Source of the DNA: Petrosia ficiformis
Lineage: Eukaryota; Porifera; Demospongiae; Haplosclerida; Petrosiidae
Assembly: GCA_947044365.1 (NCBI GenBank)
Contig: OX345643.1
Location: 5,582,501-5,646,500 of the forward strand
Reading direction: 5' to 3'
DNA length: 64,000 nucleotides
The notes below the pieces were generated by a model, which had not been told where the DNA came from, searched no databases, and was given only the letters and a program-made list of their open reading frames with translations. How positions within the stretch are numbered: the stretch's first letter is position 1; every line of letters starts with the position of its first letter. Positions 23,144 through 36,000 of the stretch are shown piece after piece. The position numbers and the translations under genes are program-made.

Positions 23144-23408
23144 GTGTTGTTTTAGTAGTATAACTATAACAACTTCTTATAGTATTATGTCTAGCTTCTC
23201 AAACATAATTATAGTTTAATTAACTATAATAGTACTAGGCTTACTAAAAGGGTTTTAGTTTTAGTTAATGAACTAACTAAAAGCCCTGGTGTTAGTAGCC
23301 ATTTTCCATTTTAGTTAGTTGTAGTTTTACAGTTTAGTTAACTAAAAGTCACAATGCCTTACTAAAATGGGTTTTACTTTTAGTTGTACTTAACTAAAGC
23401 AACACTAA
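23144..23408. mobile_element. TTTAGTTA MITE-like element, near-complete copy
   Basis: Begins gtgttgttttagta and ends with the inverted form agcaacac. The interior alternates TTTAGTTA and TAACTAAA motifs. It abuts the Mutator-like element's target duplication. Confidence 0.55.
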
Positions 23409-23619
23409 TTACTAAGTGTTATCATGATTATACATAATATTTATGGCATGGCACAATAATAATCCCGTGTTCAGGCCATTTGTGCTAATTCCATAGCACC
23501 ATGAACCCTATATACACAGTTGCTAGTAAGAATAATTTGTGTCTCCAAAGTAGAAACAGAATACATGTACATAAAGATATAACATGATTGAGCAACATAC
23601 AGGATACTGAAAAATAGAA

Positions 23620-24830
23620 TTATGATATCTTAACAGTCAAAACACGATCACGTATTAATATGTAAACAGCTAAGATTAATAAAGAGAGTAATGATACCAC
23701 TATGAACTGTATTATCACTATACAATTACATATGATAGCAACATTCCTGTTTCTTTGTGCAACCTGATACTGCTGTCTCCAAAAAGCTTTAATTGCCTAA
23801 AGAGAAGGGGAGAGAAAGAGAGATCTCATAATGTTTGAAAACAATATTGTATGTTAAAATTGTGTTCAGTATTCATTGACTCACATACTGAAGTACATGC
23901 AAACTATAATATTATAATTATATTATTGGAAAAATGAAGAGACTTTACTAGTAAAATTGAGTTGCAATACATACGATTCAGCAATGTGAATAAAATTATG
24001 AAGTACAGCATATCCCACACATAATACTAAGTAGTTTACCTTCCAAGCAAATACAGTTGCAGGAAATGTGAAAATTATTGATGTGAAATTACATATCAGT
24101 ATACAGCTTATCAACAAACACAAAGTAAAATTCATTTGATTGATGTAGGCTTGGTCATCCTCTGTAGGCTGAAATATAAGATTAAAAAAGGTAAGCAATT
24201 AGTCCTCGGGGTTATCTTTTCATGTACTTACTATATTTGGTATGTTATCTAATGCATTATTCCTCATATTTTCACTTGGTACAGTTCTGTTAGAAGTTTG
24301 TAAGTTGCCTGGTAAGCTTTGTATACGTCTCATTCTTGAAATCTCATCACGTTGTCTAAGGTGACTTGTCAAAGATCTAGGGAGTCCTGGATAAGGAGGT
24401 GGAAGATCTTGATGGGGATATTGGGGTTGTTGAGAAATTTGTTCTGTAGCTGTAAGAGTATAATTTTCAGTATCATTAGAATCCACTGCCGAACCTCTGG
24501 GATCACTGATTACACTATTCGATTCAGATATACCATTGATACCTGATTGAACACCATTAGTAGCTATATCTGATGTGTAGTTATTCTGATTTCCGCTGGT
24601 AGTGTCAGTTTGTGTTAGACCATCAGTCACTGCATTTGAACTTTGTTGTTCTGTTAATTGAAAATCAATTTTCAATTAACTATGAATACAGTTTCATATA
24701 ATATACTATGGACATATTATATATAAGTTAGATATGTATATATTATAATATAATTATAATATAATTATATGTTACATACAGATACAAGCATACAAAAAAT
24801 AGACACTCTAATGGTACCTGTCATTTCCAT
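23620..24830 (-). CDS. CD225 family protein with long Ser/Asn/Gln-rich tail (paralogue E)
   Basis: Four minus-strand exons: 24818-24830 (ATGGAAATGACAG), 24232-24650, 24040-24168 and 23620-23796 (stop 23620-23622), giving 245 residues. Intron 1 is phase 1, the others phase 0. Residues 1-144 are a polar N-terminus with many Asn/Ser/Thr, then a PY-type motif D-L-P-P-P-Y-P-G-L and a basic stretch. TM1 lies in exon 3 (C-N-F-T-S-I-I-F-T-F-P-A-T-V-F-A-W). The loop A-I-K-A-F-W-R-Q-Q-Y and TM2 lie in exon 4, ending in a basic I-R-D-R tail. The usual G-D of the CD225 loop is missing, so this is a divergent branch. PPxY motifs bind WW domains of NEDD4-type ligases (family knowledge), which may tie it to ubiquitin-dependent sorting. 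Confidence 0.8.
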
Positions 24831-26000
24831 CATGATAACAAAACGAGCCCCACCCAAAATAAGTGGGTGGATGTAGTAATAACAAAATAGTAATAATACA
24901 AAATAAACATCATTAAGATAGAAAATATGAAAATCACAAATGTAAATTGTACAAAAGTTAGAAAATTACATACTACTGCAATTCTCGTGTTTCTTTCTGC
25001 AGACTGATGGTCGTTTTTCCTAGAAGCTCTGGCTCCCTATAATATGAAGCAAATAGTTACATAAAGAGAAAGACTTGATACTTGAAATCCAAAAATATTA
25101 TTGATAGTACGTACAGTAGACAATAACTTACCTTCCAGGCAAATACGGTTGCAGGAATTGTAAAAATCAGTGACATGAAATTACATACCAGTAGACAGCT
25201 TATCAACAAACACAACGTGAATTTCATTTGGTTGTTGTAGTCTTTTGTCAATTGATCATCCTTTGGAAATGATTCAATGATTATTAGAGTACAATCAAAT
25301 AACATTTTCTTTTTCCATACTAAGGTAATGTGGAGCTATTCTGTCAGAGGGCACTTGTGGAAATTCAATATTTAGATTTCTCTGGTACTGTTATAGTCTA
25401 AGTTGGAGTTACAAGCTATTTATTGCTGCAATGATTAACAGTAGGTGCTAGTCTTTTATTATAGCAGGCAATAGAATCACAATGTAGTTTATCCTTGGTA
25501 GTGCCTGGTGCTTCTCAAGTCACAATACATGTAATAGAATTGCTCCACCTTACATTTAATATTAAGTATGAATTTGTAATAATGATGATATTCATATCCC
25601 ACCCATGAGAAAGTTTATGGTGTACACAGAGTAAGAGGTTAACACATTTACTAATATATCAGTCTATAATGTAGTATGTACTATGTAGTACCATAACTCA
25701 TACACTTTGTATTAAAATAGTTTCAACTTACTATATTTGGTATGTTATGCATTTTTGTATTTGTGGTTGCTATAATTCCATCGGACTCTTGAAGACTATC
25801 TGATAATGTTTGAAATCTTGATGTCTTATTATTATATTGTCCTAAGTGAAGACCAGGATAAGGTGGTGGAGGATCATTATGGCCATATTTCATTTCATGA
25901 GGAAGATAATCATGGTCACAGCTCATTTCATTAGGAGAATCATCATAGTTGCTCCTTATTTCATGAGGAGGATCATCATACCTGATATCTCCATAACAAA
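24830..26000 (-). CDS. CD225 family protein (paralogue G), 5' end uncertain
   Basis: Clear exons on the minus strand: 25734-about 26000, 25132-25260 and 24830-25036. The CD225 exon reads D-D-Q-L-T-K-D-Y-N-N-Q-M-K, then TM1 with C-N-F-M-S-L-I-F-T-I-P-A-T-V-F-A-W. The last exon gives the loop G-A-R-A-S-R-K-N-D-H-Q-S-A-E-R-N and TM2. The upstream exon has four tandem 11-residue repeats (Y-D-D-x-P-H-E-type) ending in P-P-P-P-Y-P-G-L. A candidate first exon ATGGAGATATCAG (25988-26000) matches the first exon of paralogue E, but it does not join the downstream frame without an unseen splice, so the start is unsettled. The stop TGA (24830-24832) shares one base with the start codon of the next gene. 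The copy at 28029-28404 stops 19 codons earlier. Confidence 0.62.
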
Positions 26001-26058
26001 AACAAACAAAACGAGCCACACCCAAAATGAGCTAGTAGATCTATATATATACGTATAT

Positions 26059-26510
26059 AATAGCAGCATAATCAAGGTAGAGGGCTTTCCTTCCTTGTTT
26101 ACGATGTCACCACGATCTGAGGCCTCAGGGACATGGAATACACAACACATAATATTGAGTGATTATAAAAAACATTTTGCAGCTCAATATCATTGACTTT
26201 CAAGTCTGCTGCAACATTTTTGGGCAAGTCCGAGATTGAGACAGTGGTAAGCAACTTGTTAATTAAGATAACTGTGCCTAAGTAGTATTACTAATGCAGC
26301 TAAATAGAATATGTGGTATTATGTACAACACATACATGCATATTTCATATAGAGCAATTTCAACACTGAATCCTTGGTGTGGCAATGGGGCTCACTCAGA
26401 TTTAGACTTGCCCCAAACTATGAAGTTTGACCTCTGATTAAATATCTAAAGTATAAGTAGATTATAATAATAAATCATTATATAGAAAAAGGAGTGTATA
26501 TAATTGCCAA
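26059..26510 (-). pseudogene. Fragment of a paralogue F-type CD225 gene
   Basis: Minus-strand match to the middle of the last exon of 14198-15460 and to the intron upstream of it (about 14270-14790). A ten-base deletion removes gctgtttcaa within the loop coding region, and the 3' part of the exon is absent. It also has an internal deletion beside the exon border. It cannot encode a CD225 domain. It shows that F-type sequence once lay between the E/G duplicates. Confidence 0.75.
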
Positions 26511-26620
26511 TAAGAATCTGCTGGTAAGAATAATTTGTGTCTCCAAAGTAGCAACAGAATACATGTATATAAAGATATTATAACATCATTGAGCAAAATA
26601 CAGGATACTGAAAAATAGAA

Positions 26621-26801
26621 TTATGACATAATTTTAACCATCAAAACACGATCACGTATTAATATGTAAACAGCTAAGATTAATAAAGAGAGTAATGATA
26701 CCACTATGAACTGTATTATCACTATACAATTACATACGATAGCAACATTCCTGTTTCTTCGTGCAACCTGATACAGTTGTCTCAAAAAAGCTTTAACTAC
26801 C

Positions 26802-26838
<37 letters not shown>

Positions 26839-27861
26839 AGACATCTCATAATGTTTGAAAACAATAATTATTATCCTATCGAAAAAGTATCGAATGTTAA
26901 AAATATGTTCTGTATTCATTGACTCATGTATTGAAGTACATGCAAACTATGTAATTGTATTATTGGGAAAATGAAGAGACTTTTTAAAAAGTAAAATTGA
27001 TTTGCAATACATAGGACTCAGCAATTTGAATATAATCACGAAGTAAAGCATATCCTACACATAATACTGAGTAGTTTACCTTCCAAGCAAATACAGTTGC
27101 AGGAAACGTGAAAATTATTGCTGCGAAATTACATATCAGTATACAGCTTATCAACAAACACAAAGTAAAATGCATTTGATTGATGTAGGCTTGGTCATCC
27201 TCTGTAGGCTGAAATATAAGATTAAAAAGGTAAGCAATTAAAAGCATTAGTCCTCAGGGCTATCTTTTCAACTTACTATATTTGGTATGTTATCTATTGC
27301 ATTATTCCTCATATTTTCACTTGGTACAGTTCTGTTAGAAGTTTGTAAGTTGCCTGGTAAGCTTTGTATACGTCTCATTCTTGAAATCTCATCACGTTGT
27401 CTAAGGTGACTTGTCAAAGGTCTAGGGAGTCCTGGATAAGGAGGCGGAAGATCTTGATGGGGATATTGGGGTTGTTGAGAAATTTGTTCTGTAGCTGTAA
27501 AAGTATAATTTTCAGTATTATTAGAATCCACTACTGAGCCTCTGGGATCACTGATTACACTATTCGATTCAGATATACCATTGATACATGATTGAATACC
27601 ATTAGTAGCTATATCTGATGTGTGGTTATTCTGATTTTCGCTGGTAGTGTCAGTTTGTGTTAGACCATCAGTCACATTTGGTAAACTAACACTTTGCTGT
27701 TCTGTTGATGAATTTTCAGTAATTATGAATACAGTTCCATATAATATACTATGCACATATTATATATAAATTAGATATGTATATTATATATATATATATA
27801 TTATGCTTTACATACAGATACACAAACTAAATAGACACTCATACATACCTGTCATCTCCAT
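26621..27861 (-). CDS. CD225 family protein with long polar tail (paralogue E')
   Basis: Exons 27849-27861 (ATGGAGATGACAG), 27277-27701, 27080-27208 and 26621-26800 (stop 26621-26623) give 248 residues. It is the duplicate of 23620-24830: identical exon phases, the same Ser/Asn/Thr-rich tail and D-L-P-P-P-Y-P-G-L motif. Differences include S-L-P-N inserted near the N-terminus, N-F-A-A-I-I in TM1, and a loop starting V-V-K-A-F-L-R-Q-L-Y. The frame is open through all splice sites, so both copies look functional. A (GA)n run at 26804-26834 forms much of the polypyrimidine tract upstream of the last exon. Confidence 0.8.
26804..26834. repeat. (GA)n microsatellite at a splice acceptor
   Basis: Perfect GA repeat; on the coding (minus) strand it reads as the CT-rich tract before the last exon of the 26621-27861 gene. 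Length changes could affect splicing, which is inference. Confidence 0.85.
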
Positions 27862-28028
27862 GATAATAACAAACGAAAATATATATGTCATCAGAAAAAT
27901 TACTCCCAAATATTTGATAAAGAAAAAGCAACAGTACTATAAAAAGCTGGTTTAGTTCATTTTCTCGATTTAGTAATGTATAATTTAAAACTAAAGGCTA
28001 ACTTATAAAACTGAATATAATAATCATT

Positions 28029-28404
28029 CTAGTAATAATACAAAATAAACATCATTAAGATAGAAAATATGAAAATCACTAATGTTAATTGTACAAAAGT
28101 TAGAAAATTACACACTGCAGCAATTCTCATGTTTCTTTCTGCAGACTGATGGTCGTTTTTCCTAGAAGCTCTGGCTCCCTATAATATGAAGCAAATAGTT
28201 ACATAAAGAGAAAGACTTGATACTTGAAATCCAAAAATATTATAGACAGTGCAGCAGATAGTAACTTACCTTCCAAGTGTATATGGTTGCAGGAATTGTA
28301 AAAATCAGTGACATGAAATTACATACCAGTAGACAGCTTATCAACAAACACAACGTGAATTTCATTTGGTTCTTGTAGTCTTGTGCCATTTGAAATTGAT
28401 CATC
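28029..28404 (-). pseudogene. Paralogue G' fragment: CD225 exons without N-terminal exons
   Basis: Two minus-strand exons, 28270-28404 and 28029-28178 (stop TAG 28029-28031), match the last two exons of 24830-26000. The TM1 exon has two extra codons. Both are open and correctly spliced. Upstream (28405-28677) I find no N-terminal exon. The next coding sequence is the last exon of another broken gene. It is therefore a fragment, unless it is expressed from an unseen short first exon. Confidence 0.65.
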
Positions 28405-28677
28405 CTTTGGAAATGATTCAATGATTATTGGAGTACAATCAAATAACAATTTCCTTTACCAAACTTGCAAGCTATATCATGAGTTAACTTAGCTGCTTTG
28501 ACAGTGACAGTGTTACTGTCAAGCAGCGTGAATGTTTTGCAACCTCCTTTTTGGCTTCTTTATAATTATAAAGAGCAAATAACCTTTAACCAATCAAATT
28601 GGTATATTACAAATCCATTTTTACAGTTATTCACTTACATCTGTAGTCTGTATACAAAATCATATTATTGGGCTACC

Positions 28678-29930
28678 TTAAAAAATATATATATATACAA
28701 AAATAACTATTAGAGATATTATTGATACTACTACAAATTGTATAAGAGCTATAGAATTACATGTCATAGAAATTGCCTTGTTTCCTTCTGCCGACTGATA
28801 ATCCCTCCTCCAAGAAGCGTTGGCTGCCTATAAAGTAGATTGTGATATATTTTATGGAAAAAATGGTGTCTGGCCTATAATTGCTTTCTGTTAACTATTA
28901 ATGACTTTCTTGAGTCTAGATGCAACTATCCATTCGTGCACTATATATAGACCCTTCCTCTGTGGCTAGCAGTACTAGTGTTTATTTATGCACAATGACC
29001 AATAATCAATCAGGCCCACTGAATCACATAACTACCTTCACTGCACGCAACACAAATATTGAAAGCAATCATAGGGATCCTGCAGATTGCCTTGCAGACA
29101 TAACTTACCTTCCAAGCAAATATGGTTGCAGGTATTGTAAAAACCACTGACATGAAATTGCATACTAGCAGCTTATCAACAAACATAAAGTGAAATTCAT
29201 TTGGCTGATGTAGACTTGTGTCCTTTCAATTTCATCATCTTGTGTATGCTGCAATACAAGATTTGAATGAGTATAATGAGTACCATCATATATATAGTAC
29301 AATGACAGGTTTTATATTATACTCTGAGGTTTGTGTAAGCATGTTATATATATATATATATGAGTATATATATATATATATATAATTATATTACTACACC
29401 TCATATACGTACAATACTATTAACAACTTACTATGGTTGTTATGTTATGAGCCCTAATTGGTATAACTTCATCAGATGTGTTAGACTCCATACCTGTCTC
29501 ATTATACTGTTCTGAGTGAGTTAGTGTAATACAAAGATAAGGAGATGAAGGTTCATCATTGTCAGATGGAGGAGGATGGTCATATATTCACATTTCATGA
29601 GTTTATTCCATAGTTAGTATTCTTCTATCTGTTGGTATATTAGTATGATTCTCAAGTTCATTAGAAGCAACAACTGAGCCTCTAGGATCAATATATATAT
29701 TATTTGTATTTAATAATTCAGATATATGTGAAGGTTGTCTAATACTGGTATGTGAAGAACCAGTACTATGTAATGTGTTCCGGTTTCCACTATTATTTTC
29801 AATACATGTTGTAGGGTTTACACCATCAGTCCCTTCTGATGTACTATCAACTGGCATACTAACACTTTGATCTGAATAGTGAGTACATGTATATGCATAC
29901 AAAACATCTAATTTTATGGGGAATGTCATC
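28678..29930 (-). pseudogene. CD225 family pseudogene H
   Basis: Minus-strand exons equivalent to the E/G family lie at about 29432-29871 (polar tail), 29109-29248 (TM1) and 28678-28827 (loop plus TM2, A-A-N-A-S-W-R-R-D-Y). The tail exon has two in-frame stops close together (after R-R-I-L-T-M-E, and five codons later), then continues in frame to its donor site. The TM1 exon has a four-base deletion against its relatives, producing an immediate TAG after L-L-I-S-C. The last exon is intact. The start region (ATGACATTCCCC, about 29930) lacks a clear first donor. These lesions make a full product impossible. Confidence 0.78.
29341..29383. repeat. (TA)n microsatellites
   Basis: Two TA runs split by gag, in the intron of pseudogene H between the tail and TM1 exons. 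Confidence 0.85.
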
Positions 29931-30018
29931 AGAGAAGAGCTCCACCCTAAATGCGTGGGTGGTAGCTAATTAATTTTAATAAAAATTATCATTAATTAAA
30001 TTTTTCGTCAGATCAAGA

Positions 30019-33000
30019 ATGGCAGGTTTACCTAAAGTGTTAAACGTAGCAGAGAAGAACGATGCTGCTAAGGGACTTGCCAACATCATGTCTGGAGGCC
30101 GGTTTCAAAGAGTAAGTAACCCTCTATTAAAAAATATTTAGTCACGTGATCATGATTAATTAATTTTTATGACTAAAATGCACAGACCTTATATAATTAT
30201 TAATTATATTTATGCAGAGAGAAGGATACTCAAAATTCAACAAAATATATGAATTTGATTACTCAATACTCGGCAGGGTAATGTGTATAATTATGTTTAA
30301 TTTTTATGTATAATTATATGTAGTTTATGTACGTAATTTAGATTACGAACACCAATGCTTTGTGTAGAGAAAGTAAATCCACATGGTCGTGGGTAATGTA
30401 TGTAACTGTAGTATATCATGCAGTTGAGTTAGATGTGCAATGATTAATGAAGATCGTTGTCAAGCATCCATCACGCTTATCTATTATAGTGTTGTTTTAG
30501 TAACTATAACTAAAACCCCTTTTAGTAAGACTTTTAGTTAATTAAACTATAACTAAATTACAAGTATACTCTAATAATTCTTGACTAACTAAAATGGAAT
30601 TGGGCAACAAAAGTTTGAGAACCAGGATAAGTATAACTCTAACTGAAAATGGTGACTATTATTAAACTTAAATGACATGCACTACTCTCTATGCCTCTAT
30701 TCATTCGCTATTTGGTTGTACATATTTTCCTTTGTTCGTTGATGATCACAACGTTCTATTAATGTAATATGAAAATTTTACTCATTTAGCTGTATTTGGG
30801 AGCGAAGGGAAGTCTCTTTTTTAAGTGGATAACTCCTCTCCCCTTAAATTGCTTAATACACATATTTTTATTTTTTAATCCACAGCAATGTAAAATGGTG
30901 ATGACTTCAGTCTCTGGTCATCTATTATCACTGGACTTTGTTCCTATTTATCGTAACTGGTAAGCAATGGGAAATATAAATGGCATAGTCCCTGGGATCT
31001 GTACAAAATAGCACTTCCAGACAATATTTTGTTCGGTACTGGATTAATATCAACTATGTAACTGATATATACAACATCTCCAAGTGTTTATTTCAAATGT
31101 ATAGTTGTACATATGTGATGTCATTGTTGATGTTATAACTATGGCAACCAGTCAGCTTAGGCAATTTCAAATATAGGTGCAATTTCTTAGTAGGTACCTA
31201 TAGAATTAGGATGCTAGCTGTGTAGTGGTAAACTCTGTGATTAAATGCTCACCAAATGAACCTTATCACAATGCATGCTAGTGGTTGAATGGAGTGATCA
31301 TTAGCTGAAACTTTTCTCCTATTCTGCTATCTATCCAGGAAAAATTATCCCCCTGTGAAGCTGTTTGAAGGTGATATACAGAAAACAGTAGGTGAGGGAT
31401 TTGTGCCCATTAAACGTACTTTAGAAAGAGAGATTCGTGGGTGTCAAGATTTGATTCTATGGACTGATGGAGACAGAGAAGGAGAGGATATAGCAGCAGA
31501 GATTGTGGATGTTTGTAAGAAAGGTGAATATATAGTAATCTGTTCATATTCACGATGACCTCAAAATTAGGATGTGGTACTATGTAATATAATGTATAGT
31601 AAAATAACATTAATTTCAACACTCATTCCCCTTACATGTTCAATTGTCTTGTTTTTTTTTTTTTTGTTTCTTTGTAGTCAGAACCCGGATTAGAGTTCAC
31701 AGAGCAAGATTTTCAGAGATAACTCCACAGTGAGTGTATCTCTAATATACTATCTAATATACTATTTAATATTCCATCATATTGTTAACTAGTATTCTAT
31801 GTGTCCATCATATCCTGAACTAGTATACTATCTAATATACTATATGTGTCCATTATATTGTTAACTAGTATTCTATGTGTCCATCATATCCTGAACTAGT
31901 ATACTATCTAATATACTATATGTGTCCATTATATTGTTAACTAGTATTCTATGTGTCCATCATATCCTGAACTAGTATACTATCTAATATACTATATGTG
32001 TCCATTATATTGTGAGCTAGTATTCTGTGTCCGTCATATCCTGAACTAGTATACTATCTAATATACTATATGTGTCCATCATATTGTTAACTAGTATTCT
32101 ATGTGTCCATCATATCCTGAACTAGTATACTATGTAATATACTATATGTGTCCATCATATTGTGAACTAGTATATTCTATGTGTCCATAATATCCTGAAC
32201 TAGTATACTATGTAATATACTATATGTGTCCATCATATTGTGAACTAGTATTCTATGTGTCCATCATATCCTGAACTAGTATACTATCTAATATACTATA
32301 TGTGTCCATCATATTGTGAACTAGTATATTCTATGTGTCCATCATATCCTGAACTAGTATACTATCTAATATACTATAATGTCCATCATATTGTTAACTA
32401 GTATTCTATGTGTCCATCATATCCTGAACTAGTATACTATCTAATATACTATATGTGTCCATTATATTGTTAACTAGTATTCTATGTGTCCATCATATCC
32501 TGAACTAGTATACTATCTAATATACTATATGTGTCCATTATATTGTGAGCTAGTATTCTATGTGTCCGTCATATCCTGAACTAGTATACTATCTAATATA
32601 CTATATGTGTCCATCATATTGTTAACTAGTATTCTATGTGTCCATCATATCCTGAACTAGTATACTATGTAATATACTATATGTGTCCATTATATTGTTA
32701 ACTAGTATTCTATGTGTCCATCATATCCTGAACTAGTATACTATCTAATATACTATATGTGTCCATCATATTGTGAACTAGTATATTCTATGTGTCCATC
32801 ATATCCTGAACTAGTATACTATGTAATATACTATATGTGTCCATCATATTGTGAACTAGTATTCTATGTGTCCATCATATCCTGAACTAGTATACTATCT
32901 AATATACTATATGTGTCCATCATATTGTGAACTAGTATATTCTATGTGTCCATCATATCCTGAACTAGTATACTATCTAATATACTATAATGTCCATCAT

Positions 33001-36000
33001 ATTGTTAACTAGTATTCTATGTGTCCATCATATCCTGAACTAGTATACTATCTAATATACTATATGTGTCCATTATATTGTTAACTAGTATTCTATGTGT
33101 CCATCATATCCTGAACTAGTATACTATCTAATATACTATATGTGTCCATTATATTGTGAGCTAGTATTCTATGTGTCCGTCATATCCTGAACTAGTATAC
33201 TATCTAATATACTATATGTGTCCATCATATTGTTAACTAGTATTCTATGTGTCCATCATATCCTGAACTAGTATACTATCTAATATACTATATGTGTCCA
33301 TTATATTGTTAACTAGTATTCTATGTGTCCATCATATCCTGAACTAGTATACTATCTAATATACTATATGTGTCCATTATATTGTGAGCTAGTATTCTAT
33401 GTGTCCGTCATATCCTGAACTAGTATACTATCTAATATACTATATGTGTCCATCATATTGTTAACTAGTATTCTATGTGTCCATCATATCCTGAACTAGT
33501 ATACTATGTAATATACTATATGTGTCCATCATATTGTGAACTAGTATATTCTATGTGTCCAGCATATCCTGAACTAGTATACTATGTAATATACTATATG
33601 TGTCCATCATATCCTGAACTAGTATACTATCTAATATACTATATGTGTCTATCATATTGTGAACTAGTATATTCTATGTGTCCATCATATCCTGAACTAG
33701 TATACTATCTAATATACTATATGTGTCCATCATATCCTGAACTAGTATACTATCTAATATACTATATGTGTCCATTATATTGTGAGCTAGTATTCTGTGT
33801 CCGTCATATCCTGAACTAGTATACTATCTAATATACTATATGTGTCCATCATATTGTTAACTAGTATTCTATGTGTCCATCATATCCTGAACTAGTATAC
33901 TATGTAATATACTATATGTGTCCATCATATTGTGAACTAGTATATTCTATGTGTCCATCATATCCTGAACTAGTATACTATGTAATATACTATATGTGTC
34001 CATCATATTGTGAACTAGTATTCTATGTGTCCATCATATCCTGAACTAGTATACTATCTAATATACTATATGTGTCCATCATATTGTGAACTAGTATATT
34101 CTATGTGTCCATCATATCCTGAACTAGTATACTATCTAATATACTATAATGTCCATCATATTGTTAACTAGTATTCTATGTGTCCATCATATCCTGAACT
34201 AGTATACTATCTAATATACTATATGTGTCCATTATATTGTTAACTAGTATTCTATGTGTCCATCATATCCTGAACTAGTATACTATCTAATATACTATAT
34301 GTGTCCATTATATTGTGAGCTAGTATTCTATGTGTCCGTCATATCCTGAACTAGTATACTATCTAATATACTATATGTGTCCATCATATTGTTAACTAGT
34401 ATTCTATGTGTCCATCATATCCTGAACTAGTATACTATGTAATATACTATATGTGTCCATTATATTGTTAACTAGTATTCTATGTGTCCATCATATCCTG
34501 AACTAGTATACTATCTAATATACTATATGTGTCCATCATATTGTGAACTAGTATATTCTATGTGTCCATCATATCCTGAACTAGTATACTATGTAATATA
34601 CTATATGTGTCCATCATATTGTGAACTAGTATTCTATGTGTCCATCATATCCTGAACTAGTATACTATCTAATATACTATATGTGTCCATCATATTGTGA
34701 ACTAGTATATTCTATGTGTCCATCATATCCTGAACTAGTATACTATCTAATATACTATAATGTCCATCATATTGTTAACTAGTATTCTATGTGTCCATCA
34801 TATCCTGAACTAGTATACTATCTAATATACTATATGTGTCCATTATATTGTTAACTAGTATTCTATGTGTCCATCATATCCTGAACTAGTATACTATCTA
34901 ATATACTATATGTGTCCATTATATTGTGAGCTAGTATTCTATGTGTCCGTCATATCCTGAACTAGTATACTATCTAATATACTATATGTGTCCATCATAT
35001 TGTTAACTAGTATTCTATGTGTCCATCATATCCTGAACTAGTATACTATGTAATATACTATATGTGTCCATTATATTGTTAACTAGTATTCTATGTGTCC
35101 ATCATATCCTGAACTAGTATACTATCTAATATACTATATGTGTCCATTATATTGTGAGCTAGTATTCTATGTGTCCGTCATATCCTGAACTAGTATACTA
35201 TCTAATATACTATATGTGTCCATCATATTGTTAACTAGTATTCTATGTGTCCATCATATCCTGAACTAGTATACTATGTAATATACTATATGTGTCCATC
35301 ATATTGTGAACTAGTATATTCTATGTGTCCAGCATATCCTGAACTAGTATACTATGTAATATACTATATGTGTCCATCATATCCTGAACTAGTATACTAT
35401 CTAATATACTATATGTGTCTATCATATTGTGAACTAGTATATTCTATGTGTCCATCATATCCTGAACTAGTATACTATCTAATATACTATATGTGTCCAT
35501 CATATCCTGAACTAGTATACTATCTAATATACTATATGTGTCCATCATATCCTGAACTAGTATACTATAATGTCTATCATATCCTGAAAATATTATCTTT
35601 TACTTGCATTTTAGATCCATTAGTCGAGCATGTAATACTTTAGGTGTTTTAGACCAAGGAATGGTAGACGCTGTAGAGGCTCGTCAAGAACTGGACTTAC
35701 GAATAGGTTGGTACAGTATCATCTATTTATATATCTATTTATACATATCTTTCTATCTATGTTCATTTGTCTTGTTTCCCATCACTATGTTCATCTATGT
35801 TACAGTTTCCATACGTATGTAGTTTTTCATCACTCTATCTATATAGGTTGTGCATTTACGAGGTTTCAAACAATGAGACTCTGTAAAGTTTTTCCTCAAG
35901 TCCTTTCTGATCAACTCATTAGCTATGGTCCTTGTCAGTTCCCAACGCTGGGATTTGTGGTAGATAGAGTAAGAAATAACAACATCTCATGAACAATTCA

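Noticed and set aside
31740..35600. Possible CRISPR-like array
   Set aside because: Units are tandem without unique spacers, AT-rich, in an animal gene intron; it is satellite DNA.
33475..35643. 114- and 132-codon frames with S-Y-P-E-L-V-Y-Y repeats
   Set aside because: Satellite array in a TOP3A intron; the two frames are 1770-bp repeats of each other with no start context or domain.
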